Shown piece after piece: positions 7,410 to 16,084 of a DNA stretch of 52,573 nt. The notes under the pieces were generated by a model. That model did not search any database and was not told where the DNA came from. It saw only the letters and a program-made list of their open reading frames with translations. Numbering within the stretch: the first letter of the stretch is position 1; each line of letters begins with the position of its first letter. A program made the position numbers and the translations under genes. The stretch is from Caldilineae bacterium (lineage in GTDB: Bacteria > Chloroflexota > Anaerolineae > Epilineales > Epilineaceae), in the NCBI GenBank assembly GCA_020634625.1, contig JACKBJ010000022.1:1-52573 (forward strand), in the 5' to 3' direction.

Positions 7410-10400
7410 TCAGCCCTCGCCGGCCAGGTCGAAGGCGCGCAGCAGCAGCGGCAGGAAGAGCCCGTCCGGGGTCGGCGGCTCCAGCTGCACGCCCGGCACC
7501 AGCACCTGGGCCTGCCGGTCGGCGCCGTCGTGGGCGTTGCCGGCGTAGATCAGCAGCCAGCTGGCGTCGGTCTCGCCCGGGCCGCGCGACAGCGGGACCT
7601 CCAGCGACTCGCCGCCAGCCAGCTCCAGGCTCCAGGCTTCGGGCAGCCGCGCCAGCATGTCGGCGTCGAAGAAGTAGCGTGGGCCGTCGGCCGCCATCGC
7701 GCCGTCGGGGGCCACGTCCTGGTCGGGCACGCGCTCGTAGCGGGTGCCGGGCATGAAGAGCCAGTCCTCGTTGGTGCCGAAGTTGGTGACGTAGAACAGG
7801 AAGGGCTTCGGCGCGTCCTCGCCGAGCGCGTCGATCGGCACGCTCAGCGTCGAGACGTAGCTGTGCAGGTCGGTCGTATGGCCCGCGAACGCGTCCGACT
7901 CGCTGCCTTCGACCATCGTGCCGGCCTCGGCGTCCCAGGCGCCGTAGTGCGTCATCACCCGGCCGCCGATCACCGTCTCCCAGATGCGGTGGTCGATCAC
8001 GCCGTCGGCGTTGGCGTCGACGAAGATGTCGTAGCGGGTGACGCGCGGGATGGCGGCGCTGGCGTGACGCGCGATGGCGAAGCTCAGCCGCGTCGTGGTC
8101 ATCGCCTCGGTCGCCGGCTCGATGCGGACGCCGACGGCGCGGATGTCGAGCTCCTCGAGGATCTCGGGCTCGTCCGGGTCCAAGCCGCCGACGAAGTCGG
8201 GCTCGCCGCCGCTGCCCGGATCCGAGACTCCGCTCGCCGCGCCGGGCAGGCTGAAGAGCTCGACGCCGCCGGCGTAGTCGGCGGCGTTGCGCAGCGTCAA
8301 CGCGGCCTCGGGCTCGTCCAGCGCCGCGGCGAGGGGATCGGCCGAGATGGCCGAGGCGCGCCGGGGCAAGGCGTAGAAGGGCACGCTGACCACCGGCGCG
8401 TCGGCCAGAGGCTGGCCGGCGGCGTCGCTCGGCGCGACCAGGATCCAGCCGTCCAACTCCAGGGCGTCCATCTGGCCGGCGTCCGATCCGGCCAGCTCCG
8501 GCCACTGGTTCCAGTCGCGCAGCAGCGTCGGGTCGAAGCTGAAGCCTACCGGGACCTCGATGCTGCCGCCGGCCGGAACCGTCAGCGGGCCCTCCGGCAG
8601 CGTCAGGCGCAGGCCCATGTCCAGGTCGTCGGCGGAGCGGAAGCCGGCCGAGACGGTTGCCAACGCGTCGTCGGCGCCGTGGTTGTAGACGGTCATCGTC
8701 CGCGTGGTCTCCCAGGCTCCGGTCAGCGAGACCATGCCCAGGTTGATGCTGGCGATGTCGCCGGCCGCCACGCGCAGCCTGCCCGTGCCGGCGCCCCAGA
8801 GGTCGACCAGGCCGGCGCCCTGGCGCACGACCGGCATGCGGTTGTCGGGGCTGCCGGCGTAGATCACCGGCCGGGCGTAGTTCATCAGGAGCTGGCTGAT
8901 GCCCAGGCCGTCCAGGCCCAGCCCTTCGTCGCGGTTGCGCTGCTGGATCACGGCCGCCGCGCCGGCCACCATCGGGCTGGCCATCGAGGTGCCGCTGAAG
9001 GCGGCGCCGCCGGTGCCGCTGCCGGCCAGGGCCGAGACGATCTCGCTGCCCGGCGCGGTGATGTCCGGCTTGAGGGCGCCGTTCTTGCTCGGGCCGCGCG
9101 AGCTGAAGCCCGAGACGGCATCGCCGGGCAGCAGCACGGTGCGGATCTTGGCCGGATCGATGCTCACGCTGACCGCCGTGCCGGCTTCCAGCAGGGTCTG
9201 CAGCGCCCGACCGTCGGCGTTGTCGATCATCAGCGACGGGATGTCGATGCCGTCGGCGCCGCCGCCCATGGCATTCTTGGCCCGGTTGTCGGTGTACATG
9301 ACCACCGCGATGGCGCCGGCGGCCTGGGCGTTCAGCAGCTTCTCGGAGAAGGTGCAGGTGCCGCGCGCGATCAGCGAGACCTTCTCGGACTGCTCCTGCA
9401 CCGGCGGCGTCGGGTTGCCGTCGCCGTCGTTGCAGGCCTGGCCGTACCAGGCCAGGTCGCCTTCCACGGCACCCTTGTCGGCGAAGGAGACCAGGCTGCT
9501 GTCGATGCCGTCGTAGCGGGCCTCCTGGTCCTCCCAGCGGGCGACGACCTCGAGCACCTTCGACTCCGACGGCGGCACCGAGCTGGCGATGCTCATCATC
9601 TTGGGGCTGGCCGGCGGCGCGTTCTGGACGAAGGGCACGTCGCCCGAGTTGCCGGCCGAGCTGGCGATGGCGATGCCGCTGCCCACGGCGGCCTCGACGA
9701 TCTCGTCGAAGAGGCGGCTGCCCTGGGCCCAGACCTCGCCCAGGCTGGTGTTGATCGCGTCGACCCGCGGCGGGGTGACGCCGCGGTCCTCGATGCCCAG
9801 GTTGACCCGGGTGCAGTAGTCGATGGCATCGGCCAGCAGGTCGATCGCCTCGTCGGCGCCGCCGCGGCCGTAGAGCTTGAGGCCGACGATCTTGGCGCCG
9901 GGGGCGATGCCGTCGCCGATGCCGTCGATGGCTTCACCGGCCACGATGCCCGAGACATGGGTGCCGTGGTTGCCGCCGTCGATCGGGTCGGGGTCGGGCT
10001 CGGGGATGTTGGTGCAGGTGCCGGCGGCCATGTCGGCGTCGCTGCAGATATGCGGCGGGTTGTAGCGCCGGCCGACGAAGTCCCAGCCCGCGACGACCTT
10101 GTCGTTGGGGAAGATGCGCTCGCCGAGGTAGGTGTCGGTGATGACCTCGGTGGCTCCGGCGGCCGTGGCCGCGGTCCAGACCGCCGGGTCGCCCGGGCCG
10201 CCCAGGTGGGCGTGCGTGTAGTCGACGCCGGTGTCGATGACCGCGACATAGGAGCCGCTGCCGTCGTAGCCCAGCTCCGAGGCCAGGCGCGTCGCGCCGA
10301 TGTGCGGGCGGCTCATCGTCAGCTGGGGCCGAACCATCAGCGCCGGCTCCACCCGGATCACCCCGGGCTGCCCGAGCAGGGCCGCCGCCTGAGCGCTCGT

Positions 10401-10766
10401 GGCATGCACCAGCAGCCCGTTGCCCGAGGCGCTGTAGCGGCTGATGACGCGGATGCCGAGGCCCTCGGCGGCGCGGATGCTGTCGCGCTGGCCATCCAGC
10501 ACCTCGGCCTCCAGCCGCCGGGCCAGCGGCGCGATGTCGGCCGGCACCTGCGCGGCGACCAGGGCCGCGCCCTCGGCATCCGCCATCAGGCGTCGGTAGA
10601 CGCTCGGCCCCTGGAGGCTCACCAGCCAGCTCTCGACCGGCGCGCCGGCCTGGGCCCCCGGCTCCGGCGGCACCAGGGCCCGGGCGCCGGGGGCGGGCAG
10701 AGCGCCGCCGAGCAGGCCGGCCAGCAGGCCGGCCAGGAACAGGATGCTGACGTTGCGCAGGGTCAT
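7410..10766 (-). CDS. large secreted subtilisin-like serine protease with PA domain
   Basis: An S8-family endopeptidase of 1118 residues. It has a signal peptide (1-30), an inhibitor I9-like propeptide (about 45-150) and a catalytic domain with Asp178 (VIDTG), His267 (NHGTHVSG) and Ser594 (GTSMASP). A protease-associated (PA) insert lies about 430-545 between His and Ser, as in lactocepin/C5a-peptidase-type subtilases. The long C-terminal part (about 660-1118) is beta-rich, includes an EF-hand-like DANADGVID loop, and ends with FLPLLLR followed by eight residues. The ATG at 10766 is preceded by GAGGAG. It is probably exported and autoprocessed, degrading extracellular protein. The DUF1570-like peptidase follows closely on the same strand. 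Confidence 0.92.
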   Translation of the reverse strand: MTLRNVSILFLAGLLAGLLGGALPAPGARALVPPEPGAQAGAPVESWLVSLQGPSVYRRLMADAEGAALVAAQVPADIAPLARRLEAEVLDGQRDSIRAAEGLGIRVISRYSASGNGLLVHATSAQAAALLGQPGVIRVEPALMVRPQLTMSRPHIGATRLASELGYDGSGSYVAVIDTGVDYTHAHLGGPGDPAVWTAATAAGATEVITDTYLGERIFPNDKVVAGWDFVGRRYNPPHICSDADMAAGTCTNIPEPDPDPIDGGNHGTHVSGIVAGEAIDGIGDGIAPGAKIVGLKLYGRGGADEAIDLLADAIDYCTRVNLGIEDRGVTPPRVDAINTSLGEVWAQGSRLFDEIVEAAVGSGIAIASSAGNSGDVPFVQNAPPASPKMMSIASSVPPSESKVLEVVARWEDQEARYDGIDSSLVSFADKGAVEGDLAWYGQACNDGDGNPTPPVQEQSEKVSLIARGTCTFSEKLLNAQAAGAIAVVMYTDNRAKNAMGGGADGIDIPSLMIDNADGRALQTLLEAGTAVSVSIDPAKIRTVLLPGDAVSGFSSRGPSKNGALKPDITAPGSEIVSALAGSGTGGAAFSGTSMASPMVAGAAAVIQQRNRDEGLGLDGLGISQLLMNYARPVIYAGSPDNRMPVVRQGAGLVDLWGAGTGRLRVAAGDIASINLGMVSLTGAWETTRTMTVYNHGADDALATVSAGFRSADDLDMGLRLTLPEGPLTVPAGGSIEVPVGFSFDPTLLRDWNQWPELAGSDAGQMDALELDGWILVAPSDAAGQPLADAPVVSVPFYALPRRASAISADPLAAALDEPEAALTLRNAADYAGGVELFSLPGAASGVSDPGSGGEPDFVGGLDPDEPEILEELDIRAVGVRIEPATEAMTTTRLSFAIARHASAAIPRVTRYDIFVDANADGVIDHRIWETVIGGRVMTHYGAWDAEAGTMVEGSESDAFAGHTTDLHSYVSTLSVPIDALGEDAPKPFLFYVTNFGTNEDWLFMPGTRYERVPDQDVAPDGAMAADGPRYFFDADMLARLPEAWSLELAGGESLEVPLSRGPGETDASWLLIYAGNAHDGADRQAQVLVPGVQLEPPTPDGLFLPLLLRAFDLAGEG

Positions 10767-10999
10767 CGTGACTTCTCCTCAGAAGGGCTTCGCGCGGGAC
10801 CGGACCGATCCGGGTGCCGGGCCAGGCGGCCGGCGAGCGGCCGGGCCAGGCTTCCAGGATCGCCGAAGGCTGGACGCATCGAACACGCGGGATCCCATCC
10901 TGCAACGCCGGCCGGGATCCGCGTGTGACGCAGTGTAACCGACTTGCCCGGCGCGCGCGAGCGATGCCGCGTGCCGCGAACGCCATCGACGCCGAAGCC

Positions 11000-11028
11000 T
11001 TGACGCCGGCGCGACGCCATCGTATACT
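11000..11028 (+). promoter_or_regulatory. sigma70-type promoter for the TfoX-C gene
   Basis: TTGACG at 11000-11005 and TATACT at 11023-11028, separated by 17 bases. The predicted start is about 46 bases upstream of the ATG at 11082. Confidence 0.8.
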
Positions 11029-11081
11029 GGTACCGAACGGATGTTCTAGTCTCCGGATGAACCGACCCTTGGAGGACGCCC

Positions 11082-11420
11082 ATGATCCGCCCGATGCCCA
11101 CGCCCCGTCCGATGCCCACGCCCCGCAACGCGCGCCTCCAGGCGCAGCGCGCGACGCGCCCACCGCTGCGCGATCGCCAGCTGGGCGAGCTGGTCAACAT
11201 CGGGCCCTTCACCGCCCGGCGTCTCCAGAGCATCGGCCTGCGCACGCCGGCCGACCTCGAAGCGCTCGGCGCGGTGGAGGCCTATCGCCGCCTGGAGGCC
11301 GCCTGGCCCGAGGACACCACGATCTTCACGCTCTACGCGCTGCAGGGCGCGCTGCTCGACCTGCGCTGGGACGCCCTCCCCGAGGGGGTCAAGGACGCGT
11401 TGGGCTCGGAGGTCGCCTGA
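11082..11420 (+). CDS. TfoX C-terminal domain protein
   Basis: The 112-residue product consists of a Pro/Arg-rich N-terminus with a direct repeat (MPTPR twice) and a TfoX/Sxy C-terminal-type helical domain: LGELVNIGPFTARRL, then GLRTPADLEALGAVEAYRRL, then a LYALQGALLDLRW motif. In TfoX this domain accompanies an N-terminal domain absent here. Stand-alone versions are common and their role is not established; helix-hairpin-helix-like folding suggests nucleic-acid or protein binding. GGAGG at 11071-11075 supports the ATG at 11082, and a near-consensus promoter precedes it. It stands alone between minus-strand secreted enzymes. Confidence 0.85.
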   Translation: MIRPMPTPRPMPTPRNARLQAQRATRPPLRDRQLGELVNIGPFTARRLQSIGLRTPADLEALGAVEAYRRLEAAWPEDTTIFTLYALQGALLDLRWDALPEGVKDALGSEVA

Positions 11421-11464
11421 ACCCGGCGATCCCTGGCGGACGGCGCAGGACCCGCCGCGACGCA

Positions 11465-12694
11465 TCAACCGGGACGCCGCAGCCAGGGTAGCCACAGGCG
11501 GGCCGGCTCCGGCTCGAGCTCGTCGGCGCCGATCTCGAGGCGCGCGTGCGCGGGCCGGGGCTGGCCGTCGAAGTCGTCCACCAGGTCGGCCAGCGGCGCG
11601 GCGGCGTCGATCGCGGCGCCGGCCCCGGAGCCCGGCCTCAGGTGGAGGTCGCCGTCCGCCGCGGCCAGGAACCAGTCCGGCCGGGCCGAGTCGAGGTTGT
11701 CGGCCAGCTCGGCGCTGGCGCCGTCGCGGCGCCAGATCGGCCCGTCGCCCAGGTTGCCGAGGATCCGGCCGACGCTCTCGGCGAACCGGTACTCGATCAC
11801 CCCCTGGGGGAAGCTGCCGTTCTGGATCACGGTGTTGTGCAGGATGGTGAATCCGGGATGGTGGTTGACGCTGATGCCGATGTCGCCGGTCGGTCCGCCT
11901 GCCGCGCGGTAGATCATGTTGTTGCGGATGATGCCGTTCTGGTGGTCGTAACGCGCCTCGCCGTCGCGCGCCAGCCGCGGATCGGGCGCCGCCAGGCCCA
12001 GCGCGATGGCCCGATCGCAGTTCACGAAGCGGTTGCGCTCGACGACCGTGCGCAGGCTGTTGCGCCAGAAGAGCACCGCCGGCCCGGCCAGCTGGCCGGC
12101 TGGCGCGCGGATGTTGACGAAGTCGTTGTCGCGCAGGATCCAGTCGGCGCCGGCCAGCACGTCCACGCCGTTGGTGTAGTCGTCGCGGGCGCGGTCGGCG
12201 TAGCCGATCCAGCTGCAGGCCACCAGGCCTCGGTCGGCGTAGGGGCCGGGCGGGCCGGCCGAGGAGCCCTTCACCAGCTGCTCGCCGGCCTCCGCCAGAC
12301 GCAGGTTGTAGAGCGTGACGTCGGCCGCGCCCGCCTCGCCGGCCACCTGCACGGCGTGGTAGTAGACTTCGACGATGCTCAGGTCGGCGATCAGGACCTG
12401 CCGGGCGTCAGAGATCAGGATGCCGTGGGGCACGTCGGCATGGTCCGGGTTGCGCATGCCCCGTCCGCGCAGGACCACCCGATCGCGGTCGCCCGACTCG
12501 CCCCGGATGGCGACGCGCTCCAGTCCGCCGCGGAGGTGCAGGGTGTTCTCGAGCCGGTACTCGCCGTCGGCCAGCAGCAGGGTGGTGTCCGAGCGCAGCG
12601 ACCGAACCGCGGCTTGGAGCTCGGGCTCGCTGGCGACGCGGACGATGCGCCCGGCCGGCGCCGGCAGGGGCGCGCAGTCGGCCCGGCCGCGCAA
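11465..12694 (-). CDS. secreted right-handed beta-helix (pectate lyase-like) protein
   Basis: About 409 residues from the TTG at 12694. Repeating patterns such as NDFVNI, NRFVNC, RNNMIYR and HNTVIQN are typical of right-handed parallel beta-helix proteins that bind or cleave polysaccharides. The C-terminus ends LWLPWLRRPG, like the other secreted proteins here. The reading frame continues upstream of 12694 through a convincing signal peptide (RPLARLALSLILAPLIAAAA, about 12727-12786) but I find no ATG, GTG or TTG there. Either the start is non-canonical (several CTG codons are available), or a frameshift separates it from its start. Catalytic activity is not demonstrated by any motif I recognise. 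Confidence 0.7.
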   Translation of the reverse strand: MRGRADCAPLPAPAGRIVRVASEPELQAAVRSLRSDTTLLLADGEYRLENTLHLRGGLERVAIRGESGDRDRVVLRGRGMRNPDHADVPHGILISDARQVLIADLSIVEVYYHAVQVAGEAGAADVTLYNLRLAEAGEQLVKGSSAGPPGPYADRGLVACSWIGYADRARDDYTNGVDVLAGADWILRDNDFVNIRAPAGQLAGPAVLFWRNSLRTVVERNRFVNCDRAIALGLAAPDPRLARDGEARYDHQNGIIRNNMIYRAAGGPTGDIGISVNHHPGFTILHNTVIQNGSFPQGVIEYRFAESVGRILGNLGDGPIWRRDGASAELADNLDSARPDWFLAAADGDLHLRPGSGAGAAIDAAAPLADLVDDFDGQPRPAHARLEIGADELEPEPARLWLPWLRRPG

Positions 12695-12775
12695 GGCGGC
12701 CAGCGCGATCGTGCCGGGCCCGCCGGCCGCGGCGGCGATCAGCGGCGCCAGGATCAGCGACAGGGCCAGGCGCGC

Positions 12776-12810
12776 CAGCGGCCGGACGGATGGTCTCCGA
12801 CCGGCCGCTG
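12776..12810 (-). terminator. hairpin between the subtilisin and beta-helix genes
   Basis: CAGCGGCCGG at 12776-12785 and CCGGCCGCTG at 12801-12810 form a 10-bp stem with a 15-base loop, downstream of the subtilisin stop (12885) on the same strand. It could terminate or stabilise the upstream transcript, and it overlaps the upstream edge of the signal-peptide-like frame of the beta-helix gene. Confidence 0.45.
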
Positions 12811-12884
12811 CGATGCCCGCAGGGGCACGTGGCGCGTCGATGGCGTCGGCTCGTCCGCCGCGGGCTACCCGGTCGCCGCCGCGC

Positions 12885-14660
12885 TCAGGGCGCCTGGCCC
12901 TTGCGCAGCAGCGGCAGGAAGACGGCCGCGCCGGGTGCCTCGGTTGCCGTCGCCGTGCGGGCGGGGGTCCGGCTTGGCTCGGGGGTCTCGCTCGGCTCCG
13001 GCGCCTGGGTCGGCGCGTCGGTCGGCGGCGTCTCGGCCGTGGCCGTGATCGTGGGCGGCTGCGGCGTCGCGCTCGGCGCCGAGGTGGGCGTGTGCTCGGC
13101 CGTCGGGGTGGCCGGCAGCACCGCGAGCACGGCGTTGTAGGCGTTGACCCGCTTGATCTCGGCGCCGCTCTCCGGGTGGATCACGATCTCGCCGGTCTGC
13201 TGCAGCAGGCGCTCGATGTCGCGGGCGTGGATCTTGGGGTCGGCCGAGAAGATCAGGGCCGCCACGCCGGCGGCGGTGGGCGAGGCATAGGAGGTGCCGT
13301 GCCCGCCACCGTAGGGGCCGCTGCCGGAGCTGCCGCCGCCCAGCCTGGCGGTGACGATGTAGCTGCCCGGGGCGACGATGTCCATCGCCCGGCCGCGGTC
13401 GGTGTAGCAGGCGATGTCCAGTCGGCTGACCATGGCCTTGCCGCCCAGGCAGCCGACCAGGCCGCCGCCCATGCGCGCCGCCTCGAGGTCGGCGTCGAAG
13501 GTCGAGCCGACGCCGGTGCCGTTGGAGATGCAGCCGGGGAAGGCGACCCGGTCGGGGTTGCCGCCGTTGCCGGTGGCCACGAAGATGGCCACGTTGCGCG
13601 CCAGCAGGGTCTGGAAGACCTGCTTGACGCTGCCGTACTGGTTGTCGCAGTTGGTGCCCAGCGCGGCGCCGCCGCCGAGGCTCATGTTGGCGGCGCGGAT
13701 GTTGTGCTTGGCCTGGTTGGCGACCACGAAGTTCAGGCCGTCGACGATGTCGTTGGTCGGCGCGCCGCCGGTGTCGCGGAAGACCCGCACCGCGATCAGG
13801 TTGGCCTCGGGCGCCACGCCCACCGGCGCCACCTTGCCCCGACCCAGCACGATGCCGCTGACGCCGGTGCCATGGCCTTGCTCGTCCTGGGCGTTGGGCC
13901 CCTTCGCCACGCCTCGGCCCGACTCGCTGACGCAGCTGTTGGTGCCCGAGCTGAAGCAGTACTGGTCGACGATGGCGTTCTCGAAGTCGGGATGGCTGTT
14001 GTCGATGCCGGTGTCGAGCACCGCCACGCCGATGCCCTCGCCCTTGATGCCCATGGCGTGGACCTTGTCGGCGCCGATGGACGGCAGCGACTCGACCAGC
14101 CCCAGCGGAGCGGCCAGGGCCGCGGCCGGCGCCACGAGCGGGTAGACCCAGACGTCGTCGTCGATGGCGGTGACCCGCGGGTTGCGGCGCAGCTTCTCCA
14201 GGCCGCTGGCCGAGACGCTTCCGGCGACGATCGGCAGGTGGCTGTAGGTCTTGTGCAGCTGGAAGTCCTCCGGGCCCAGGCTGGCCAGCAGCTGGGCGCT
14301 GGCCTCGGCAGCCGCTCGCGCCAGGCTGTCCAGCGGTGCCGTGTCGGGCACGCCGTCGGCCAGGCCGATCAGCACCTCGGCCCAGCCCTCGGCCGCGATG
14401 GCGTCGGTGACGGCGCCGTCGACGCGGAGCGGGGCGCCGGGCTCCGGCGCGTTGCGGGCCGGGTCGATCGGGTCGATGCGCGCGGCCGCGGCGAGGTCGG
14501 CGCGGAATGCCGGCCCCGAGCCCGCCAGCGGCGGCTCGATCGGCACGGCGCCGGCCGGACGGCCCGCCGCGCCGAGCAGCAGCACCAGGGTCAGCACGCA
14601 GCCCGTCGCGAGGGCGACCGGGCGCGTGGATGCGGAAGATCGTCGATCGCTGAACGTCAT
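12885..14660 (-). CDS. secreted subtilisin-like serine protease
   Basis: S8-family protease of 591 residues. A signal peptide (1-38) is followed by a propeptide region with a SHLPIVAGSVSASGLEKLRR segment, then the catalytic domain: Asp in VLDTGID, His in QGHGTGVSG and Ser in GHGTSYASP. Note Thr-Gly in place of the usual Thr-His after the catalytic His. A Thr/Pro/Glu-rich linker (about 515-575) leads to the C-terminal VFLPLLRKGQAP. GGGAGGA precedes the ATG at 14660. It lacks the PA insert and long C-terminal domains of the subtilisin at 7410-10766, so the two are not recent duplicates. A divergent promoter pair separates it from mrp. Confidence 0.9.
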   Translation of the reverse strand: MTFSDRRSSASTRPVALATGCVLTLVLLLGAAGRPAGAVPIEPPLAGSGPAFRADLAAAARIDPIDPARNAPEPGAPLRVDGAVTDAIAAEGWAEVLIGLADGVPDTAPLDSLARAAAEASAQLLASLGPEDFQLHKTYSHLPIVAGSVSASGLEKLRRNPRVTAIDDDVWVYPLVAPAAALAAPLGLVESLPSIGADKVHAMGIKGEGIGVAVLDTGIDNSHPDFENAIVDQYCFSSGTNSCVSESGRGVAKGPNAQDEQGHGTGVSGIVLGRGKVAPVGVAPEANLIAVRVFRDTGGAPTNDIVDGLNFVVANQAKHNIRAANMSLGGGAALGTNCDNQYGSVKQVFQTLLARNVAIFVATGNGGNPDRVAFPGCISNGTGVGSTFDADLEAARMGGGLVGCLGGKAMVSRLDIACYTDRGRAMDIVAPGSYIVTARLGGGSSGSGPYGGGHGTSYASPTAAGVAALIFSADPKIHARDIERLLQQTGEIVIHPESGAEIKRVNAYNAVLAVLPATPTAEHTPTSAPSATPQPPTITATAETPPTDAPTQAPEPSETPEPSRTPARTATATEAPGAAVFLPLLRKGQAP

Positions 14661-14724
14661 GATGCCAAGGTCCTCCCGGCCCAGCGGGCGCCTGCCCGCG
14701 CGGACGATTGAATGGATGCCGTCG

Positions 14725-14753
14725 AGTCTAGCCGATGGCCGAGGGGCTTGCCA
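14725..14753 (-). promoter_or_regulatory. candidate promoter for the subtilisin gene
   Basis: Read on the minus strand: TGGCAA (14753-14748), 17 bases, TAGACT (14730-14725). The -35 hexamer occupies the same bases as the divergent mrp -35. Confidence 0.45.
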
Positions 14754-14775
14754 GTCGGCCCCGGCCGGCTACAAT
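14748..14775 (+). promoter_or_regulatory. promoter for mrp
   Basis: TTGCCA at 14748-14753, 16-base spacer, TACAAT at 14770-14775. The predicted leader is about 65 bases. Confidence 0.65.
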
Positions 14776-14846
14776 TCGAAACGATATTACGCGAGCCGCG
14801 TCAGCAAAAATGCACGGCTCCACGCCAGCGCGAGAGGCAGGCCCCC

Positions 14847-15974
14847 ATGTTCGGTAGCGGCAGCAAGCAGGGTCCGACCGAAGAACAGGTCATCGCGGCC
14901 CTTTCCACCGTCAACGACCCCGAGATCCACCGCGACCTGGTCAGCCTGGGCATGGTGCGCGACATCGTCATCGACGGCGGTGCCGTGCGCTTCACGGTGG
15001 TGCTGACCACGCCGGCCTGCCCGCTCAAGCAGACCATCGAGGACGACTGCCGCGCGGCGGTCGGCGCCATCCCGGGCGTCGGCTCGGTGAGGGTCGACTG
15101 GGACGCCCAGGTGCCGCGCGACAACCGCTTGACCAGCCAGCTGAACGTGGGCGTGCGCAACGCCATCGCCGTCGGCAGCGGCAAGGGCGGCGTCGGCAAG
15201 AGCAGCGTGGCGGTCAACCTGGCCGTGGCCCTGGCCCGCCAGGGCGCTTCGGTCGGGCTGATGGACGCCGATGTCTACGGGCCCAACGTGCCGATGATGA
15301 TGGGCGTCGAGGGCGAGCGGCCGGTCTCGCGCGATGGCAAGCGCATCGAGCCGATCGAGGCCCACGGCGTCAAGATGATCTCGATCGGCTTCCTGGTCGA
15401 CGCCAAGACGCCGTTGGTCTGGCGTGGTCCGATGCTGCACGGGGCCATCCGGCAGTTCCTGGGCGACGTCAACTGGGGCGACCTGGACTACCTGATCATC
15501 GACCTGCCGCCGGGCACCGGCGACGTCCAGCTCTCGCTGACCCAGGCCATCCCGCTGACCGGCGCGGTGATCGTCACCACGCCCCAGGCCGTCAGCAAGG
15601 CCGACGTGGTCAAGAGCATCGCCATGTTCCAGCTCGAGCAGATCGACGTGCCGGTGTTGGGGGTGATCGAGAACATGTCGGGCTTCGTGGCGCCGGACAC
15701 TGGCACGGTCTACGACATCTTCGGCCGGGGCGGCGGTCCCGAGGTGGCCGAGCAGATGGGCATCGCCTTCCTGGGCGAGGTGCCGATCGACCCGGCCATG
15801 CGCATCTGCGGCGACGCGGGCCAGCCCATGCTGCTGGCCCACCCCGAATCGCCGGCCTCGATCGCGCTGGACGCCATCGCCCACAAGCTGGCCGCCGCGG
15901 TGAGCGTCATGAACCTGAACCGCCCCAAGCCGCGCAACTTCCAGGCCGATCCCGATCTGGCGATCATGGGCTGA
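14847..15974 (+). CDS. mrp: Mrp/ApbC-family P-loop ATPase, Fe-S cluster carrier
   Basis: Cytoplasmic iron-sulfur cluster scaffold/carrier ATPase, 375 residues. The N-terminal MIP18/DUF59 domain (about 11-85) includes TTPACPL. The ATPase domain has the deviant Walker A SGKGGVGKSS (111-120), the MDADVYGPN switch and IIDLPPGTGD. The usual Fe-S-binding Cys-x-x-Cys after NMSGF is replaced by VAPDTG; many bacterial homologs with a DUF59 domain also lack it, so this is a variant rather than a defect. The Cys in the DUF59 domain remains. The start at 14847 gives the normal family N-terminus. It lies just upstream of the pyruvate dehydrogenase operon; LipA, encoded further along, is an Fe-S client candidate. 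Confidence 0.92.
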   Translation: MFGSGSKQGPTEEQVIAALSTVNDPEIHRDLVSLGMVRDIVIDGGAVRFTVVLTTPACPLKQTIEDDCRAAVGAIPGVGSVRVDWDAQVPRDNRLTSQLNVGVRNAIAVGSGKGGVGKSSVAVNLAVALARQGASVGLMDADVYGPNVPMMMGVEGERPVSRDGKRIEPIEAHGVKMISIGFLVDAKTPLVWRGPMLHGAIRQFLGDVNWGDLDYLIIDLPPGTGDVQLSLTQAIPLTGAVIVTTPQAVSKADVVKSIAMFQLEQIDVPVLGVIENMSGFVAPDTGTVYDIFGRGGGPEVAEQMGIAFLGEVPIDPAMRICGDAGQPMLLAHPESPASIALDAIAHKLAAAVSVMNLNRPKPRNFQADPDLAIMG

Positions 15975-16003
15975 GGACGCGCTCGCGCGCCGGCGGAAAG
16001 GCC

Positions 16004-16032
16004 TTGACCCGCCTGGTGCGCTCTCCTATCAT
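16004..16032 (+). promoter_or_regulatory. promoter of the pyruvate dehydrogenase operon
   Basis: TTGACC at 16004-16009, 17-base spacer, TATCAT at 16027-16032. The predicted leader is about 46 bases to the ATG at 16085. Confidence 0.78.
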
Positions 16033-16084
16033 GCCCGCCGAGGCTCCCCAGGCGCGCCGAAACGAAACCAAGGATTGACCCCCG

